A stretch of 34,181 nucleotides of DNA from Ophioceras dolichostomum (Eukaryota > Ascomycota > Sordariomycetes > Magnaporthales > Ophioceraceae), in the NCBI GenBank assembly GCA_003049485.1, contig PYST01000384.1:1-34181 (forward strand), written 5' to 3'. Within the stretch, counting starts at the first letter, position 1. Each line of letters starts with the position of its first letter. Below the pieces are notes generated by a model. That model made no database searches and was not told where the DNA came from. It saw only the letters and a program-made list of their open reading frames with translations. This document shows, piece by piece, positions 31,389-34,181 of this stretch. The position numbers and the translations under genes are program-made.

Positions 31389-33380
31389 CTAGAGAGTGTC
31401 AGTTGGCCCAGGTGTGACCACCGTGCCTGATAGGTCACGCTGTCGTTCGAGGGCATGAACGAGCGGCGACCACACGAAGTAAGACACGAAACAGAGGAGA
31501 AGCATGGCCATGCGTGAAGCAAAGGCCCTCAACGGCATCGTGACTACTGCGGCAATTATTCGGACAAGGACATCCACCGCAGGGTTGACAATCCGGTCCA
31601 ACCGGCCAGGGCGCCCGATACCGGGACTTGTTGCTGTGGCTGAGCCGTCGATAGCACCGTACTCTGCGCCCTCCGCCTCCGCCTGCCGCTGGAGCAGGAG
31701 GGCCTCGACCCGGGCCCGGAGAGACGGCGGGAACATCGACAGCAGCGTGGCCCCCGCTGCTCCATGGGATGCCATGTCGGCACCGAGACCCGCCATGTCG
31801 AGCTTTTCCCCCGTGCCCCTCTCGAGGTCCGTGGGATGCACATTCTGCAGCTGGTGCAAGTCGTCGTTGCGGCGGTAGTTGTCACTCTTGGAGTCACTCA
31901 TAGACGCCGGCGTTCGTGGCAGCCCTGCCTGTGCGTCCCTCGCGCCCATCGTACCCACCGTACCATTCGCGACCTCCTCGCCCAGCCCATCCCCGGCTTC
32001 CCCAAGGAACATCATGCTGCGCCGCACGCGCTGCGAACGGACGAAGCCTCCGGCCCCAGGCAGCTGTCGGCCAGGACGAGCCATCTCCCGCACGCGTACC
32101 GAGGACACGGTGGTGTTAGAGCCGCCTCCGAGTACGATGGTGAACAGGCCCGGGGTGCCACTGGCCACAGTGCCGGCCTGGTCGCCGCCACCGGTAGGCG
32201 TAACATCATCGTAGGGGAACGCATATCCCCTGTTGTCAATGTTGACCTCGTGCAAAATGCGGGAGTAGTGGTTGCAGATGGCGTTCTGGTAGTATGTGCC
32301 AACCGTCTCGCCGTCGGGCTGGTTGGAGTTGATGAGCAGCGTGGCTCGGTTGAACGCCGCAGCCAGACGCGCGGCGATATTCTTCAGCTCTTCCGAGTTG
32401 GCGCCTGGCTGGGGCGCGAATGCTCCAGAGTCCGAGGAGAAAATGTCCTTGGCGCTCGGCCGGGCGAACCCGCCGATGTTACCGAACGTCAGCAGCCCGG
32501 TGGACGAAGCGACACGGCCGGTCGCAACGCCCCAGGTGAATTGAGTGTTGACCGTCAGGTTGGCGCTCGAGTACCGAGCCCACACCTGGTCGACATAGGA
32601 CTGGTAGTAGCCGTCGAAGAGTCCGAACAGGTGTATGCCCGTGTTGGGGCTCACGGCGCGCAGCACCTTGCCCGAGGTGGCTGACCGCACCACGAGCCGG
32701 TCCCATCCAGCCCCGTCCCGTCTATGCTGTTCGACGAGCTTGGCCGCCACGCTCGCGAGGCCATCCGACGGGATGCCCTTCACTTCTTGCACCTTGCCGC
32801 CCGAGCCAGAGGCCGGCTCCAGCCGCAGCGAGATCGGGTGGCTGACGAAGTCGACGTAGCTGATATTGGCAAAGAGCTCGACCTCGTTGAACGTAAACTC
32901 GCAGAAGCTCCAGAGGAGCTCATAGTTCTTGTCCGATGGGTTCATGACCGACGGCTCCACGAGCGCGGCCTTGCCGCCCGAGGCCCGGTTCAGGAGGAAG
33001 GTCAGGGTTGCATCCTGCACGAACCACACGCGACCGCCAACAACACGCGGTATCGTGATTGTACGAGTCGTGCCAGGAGCGCCCAGCGCGATGGCACAGT
33101 CGGCCTGAAGGGGCTGCAGGTCCGCTCCGGGGTCTACCGGGTAGTACGTGCTGTGTCCGTCCGCCTGCAGCAGCACCACGCGAGAGTCGCTGCTGACGTC
33201 CAGCCCGGTGACATATGCGTATACTCGCGATGAGGACGTGTTGTTTCGCAACGCGAACTGCATCGTGAGGGGCGTCGTCGCAGCCGCTGCCACCGTCACT
33301 TCCGCCACCACCGGCTCCGTCGGCGGTTTCAGGATCGAATACTTCGTTTGGAAGTCGAGAACATCATCGACGGTCGCCAT
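31389..33380 (-). CDS. GH64 beta-1,3-glucanase-like (thaumatin-like fold) protein with C-terminal membrane anchor
   Basis: A single uninterrupted frame of 663 residues. Residues 35 to about 430 match the glycoside hydrolase 64 layout: an N-terminal beta-barrel and a thaumatin-like domain. Candidate catalytic residues are Glu 161 (SFCEFTFNE) and Asp 177 (NISYVDFVS); their 16-residue spacing is that of the catalytic Glu/Asp pair known in Streptomyces GH64 laminaripentaose-producing glucanase. The C-terminal part of the domain has INSNQPDGETVGTYYQN and the NHYSRILHEVNID region. From about 430 on, a long low-complexity extension follows, ending in two hydrophobic stretches (about 600-617 and 621-641) and a short hydrophilic tail. 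No signal peptide is visible at the N-terminus (MATVDDVLDF). GH64 enzymes cut beta-1,3-glucan. Whether this one is a wall-remodelling enzyme, and on which membrane side the domain lies, is unknown. Confidence 0.87.
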   Translation of the reverse strand: MATVDDVLDFQTKYSILKPPTEPVVAEVTVAAAATTPLTMQFALRNNTSSSRVYAYVTGLDVSSDSRVVLLQADGHSTYYPVDPGADLQPLQADCAIALGAPGTTRTITIPRVVGGRVWFVQDATLTFLLNRASGGKAALVEPSVMNPSDKNYELLWSFCEFTFNEVELFANISYVDFVSHPISLRLEPASGSGGKVQEVKGIPSDGLASVAAKLVEQHRRDGAGWDRLVVRSATSGKVLRAVSPNTGIHLFGLFDGYYQSYVDQVWARYSSANLTVNTQFTWGVATGRVASSTGLLTFGNIGGFARPSAKDIFSSDSGAFAPQPGANSEELKNIAARLAAAFNRATLLINSNQPDGETVGTYYQNAICNHYSRILHEVNIDNRGYAFPYDDVTPTGGGDQAGTVASGTPGLFTIVLGGGSNTTVSSVRVREMARPGRQLPGAGGFVRSQRVRRSMMFLGEAGDGLGEEVANGTVGTMGARDAQAGLPRTPASMSDSKSDNYRRNDDLHQLQNVHPTDLERGTGEKLDMAGLGADMASHGAAGATLLSMFPPSLRARVEALLLQRQAEAEGAEYGAIDGSATATSPGIGRPGRLDRIVNPAVDVLVRIIAAVVTMPLRAFASRMAMLLLCFVSYFVWSPLVHALERQRDLSGTVVTPGPTDTL

Positions 33381-34181
33381 CGCTGCTGTCTGACCGCAGG
33401 CTAGGAGGGGAACGGCCGCGAGACGCTACACGGGGGAATACGAGGAGGATACAGCAACGGCCGGCGAGGCCCGAGCCAGTCTGGATAGGGGGCGAACGAA
33501 CAGGGCAAGGCTGGACGGACGACGGGGTGGTGAAGGAGAGATACCGTCCCAAGACAGGAGTGAGCTACTAGAAAGGAGCGACTGAAGGAGCGGAGCAAGG
33601 CAGAAGCGAACAGGCCAAAATGAAGGAGAGGACGGTCACGAAGGGACCATGTGCTGTCGACGGTAGAGATGATTCACCTGTGACCAGTGCAAGAACCCCC
33701 CTCCTGAGCCGATGGCCAGAGGAGGGCGGGAGGCCAGCTAGCTAATAAGTACCTCAGGTACGTAGGGTGATAGAGGTCATGCCGCCCAGCCTATGGCCGA
33801 TGGCAGGGAGGACTCTCACGGAGGCGCCATGCTGTCACATGCTGCTGCGTTGTCGTTGCCCCGTCCTGCCTGCCCACTCTAGCTCAGCTGGGCTCACACT
33901 CCTCTCCAGAGGCCGAGGGACCGCCGACGCCTCCATCTGCCCTTGTCCTTCGGCTGGTGCGGGGAAGGGGCCTATTTCGGCACTGACCCCGCCGTAAACG
34001 GGCCGGAAGTTCAAGGGAGTCGCACTCCTGTCCCGCACGTCTTTCCACACCATGGCATTCCGTGAGGTGCCATCGGGGACGAAGTACGCCAGTAGACCAG
34101 GTACTACGGGAGATAACTGGCTGCTCGAGAAAATACATGGTTCTGAATACGGGGATGCCATCAAGGGGGTCACGTTGGGGG
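33381..34181. other. Upstream region of the GH64-like gene to the window edge
   Basis: The first 350 bases are the likely promoter and leader of the GH64-like gene (-). A TACCTCAGGTACGTAGG repeat word sits at 33750. A minus-strand frame at 33835-34173 remains open to the window edge (ends RSSM at its C-terminus) but its product is not family-like. It could be the 3' exon of a gene lying further right or chance. Confidence 0.45.

Noticed and set aside
31764..32684. 306-codon plus-strand frame antisense to the GH64-like gene
   Set aside because: It is a GC-bias shadow of the coding strand; the translated product is low-complexity and not family-like, while the minus frame has clear domain content.
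15984..33380. A secondary-metabolite or otherwise functionally linked gene cluster
   Set aside because: No synthase, synthetase core gene, terpene cyclase, pathway regulator or linked set of tailoring enzymes is present; the genes are mostly unrelated housekeeping functions.
33835..34173. Minus-strand frame reaching the window edge as a gene
   Set aside because: The product has no recognisable motif and could be chance in GC-rich DNA; it is only noted as open.

Overview
This window is a piece of a nuclear genome from a filamentous ascomycete, most likely a Sordariomycete. The evidence is short GT..AG introns of about 80 to 260 bases, long disordered fungal-type proteins, pyrimidine-rich gene leaders, and gene-free DNA peppered with the palindromic word TACCTAGGTA / GGTACC. 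Genes lie on both strands with no operons. I saw no rRNA, tRNA, CRISPR array, transposon or secondary-metabolite core gene. All exon boundaries were read by eye from splice-site sequence, reading phase and protein continuity. No transcript evidence was available.

Layout: (1) 1-1688, gene-free left flank. (2) 1689-5346 (+), HMT1-type vacuolar half ABC transporter, five exons. (3) 6771-10011 (-), large disordered fungal protein of unknown function, two exons. (4) 10012-13114, a 3.1 kb gene-free stretch. (5) 13115-14609 (-), S-adenosylmethionine synthetase, three exons, behind a pyrimidine-rich leader. (6) 15984-16997 (+), GPN-loop GTPase 3, two exons. (7) 17503-18131 (-), Apq12-like nuclear envelope protein. 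(8) 18857-20151 (-), pyridoxal-reductase-like aldo-keto reductase. (9) 21076-23015 (-), tubulin folding cofactor E. (10) 23957-25747 (+), Rch1/SLC10A7-like membrane protein. (11) 25851-27583 (-), secreted SGNH/GDSL hydrolase, tail to tail with Rch1. (12) 28570-29728 (-), disordered fungal protein. (13) 29729-31388, the densest block of TACCTAGG repeats. (14) 31389-33380 (-), GH64-type beta-1,3-glucanase-like protein with a C-terminal membrane anchor and no signal peptide. (15) 33381-34181, upstream region of that gene up to the window edge.

The genes are mostly housekeeping and do not form one pathway. They cover metal/thiol-conjugate transport (HMT1), methyl-donor synthesis (AdoMet synthetase), RNA polymerase II assembly and import (Gpn3), nuclear envelope and pore biogenesis (Apq12), vitamin B6 metabolism (aldo-keto reductase), tubulin folding (TBCE), calcium homeostasis (Rch1) and wall or lipid hydrolysis (SGNH hydrolase, GH64). 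I do not see a convincing new multi-gene system. The points most worth a second look are the membrane-anchored, signal-less GH64 protein; the SGNH hydrolase without the usual DxxH aspartate; the uneven distribution of the TACCTAGG repeat; the 11-bp minisatellite at 20883-20959; and the unusual splice sites in the Rch1-like gene.
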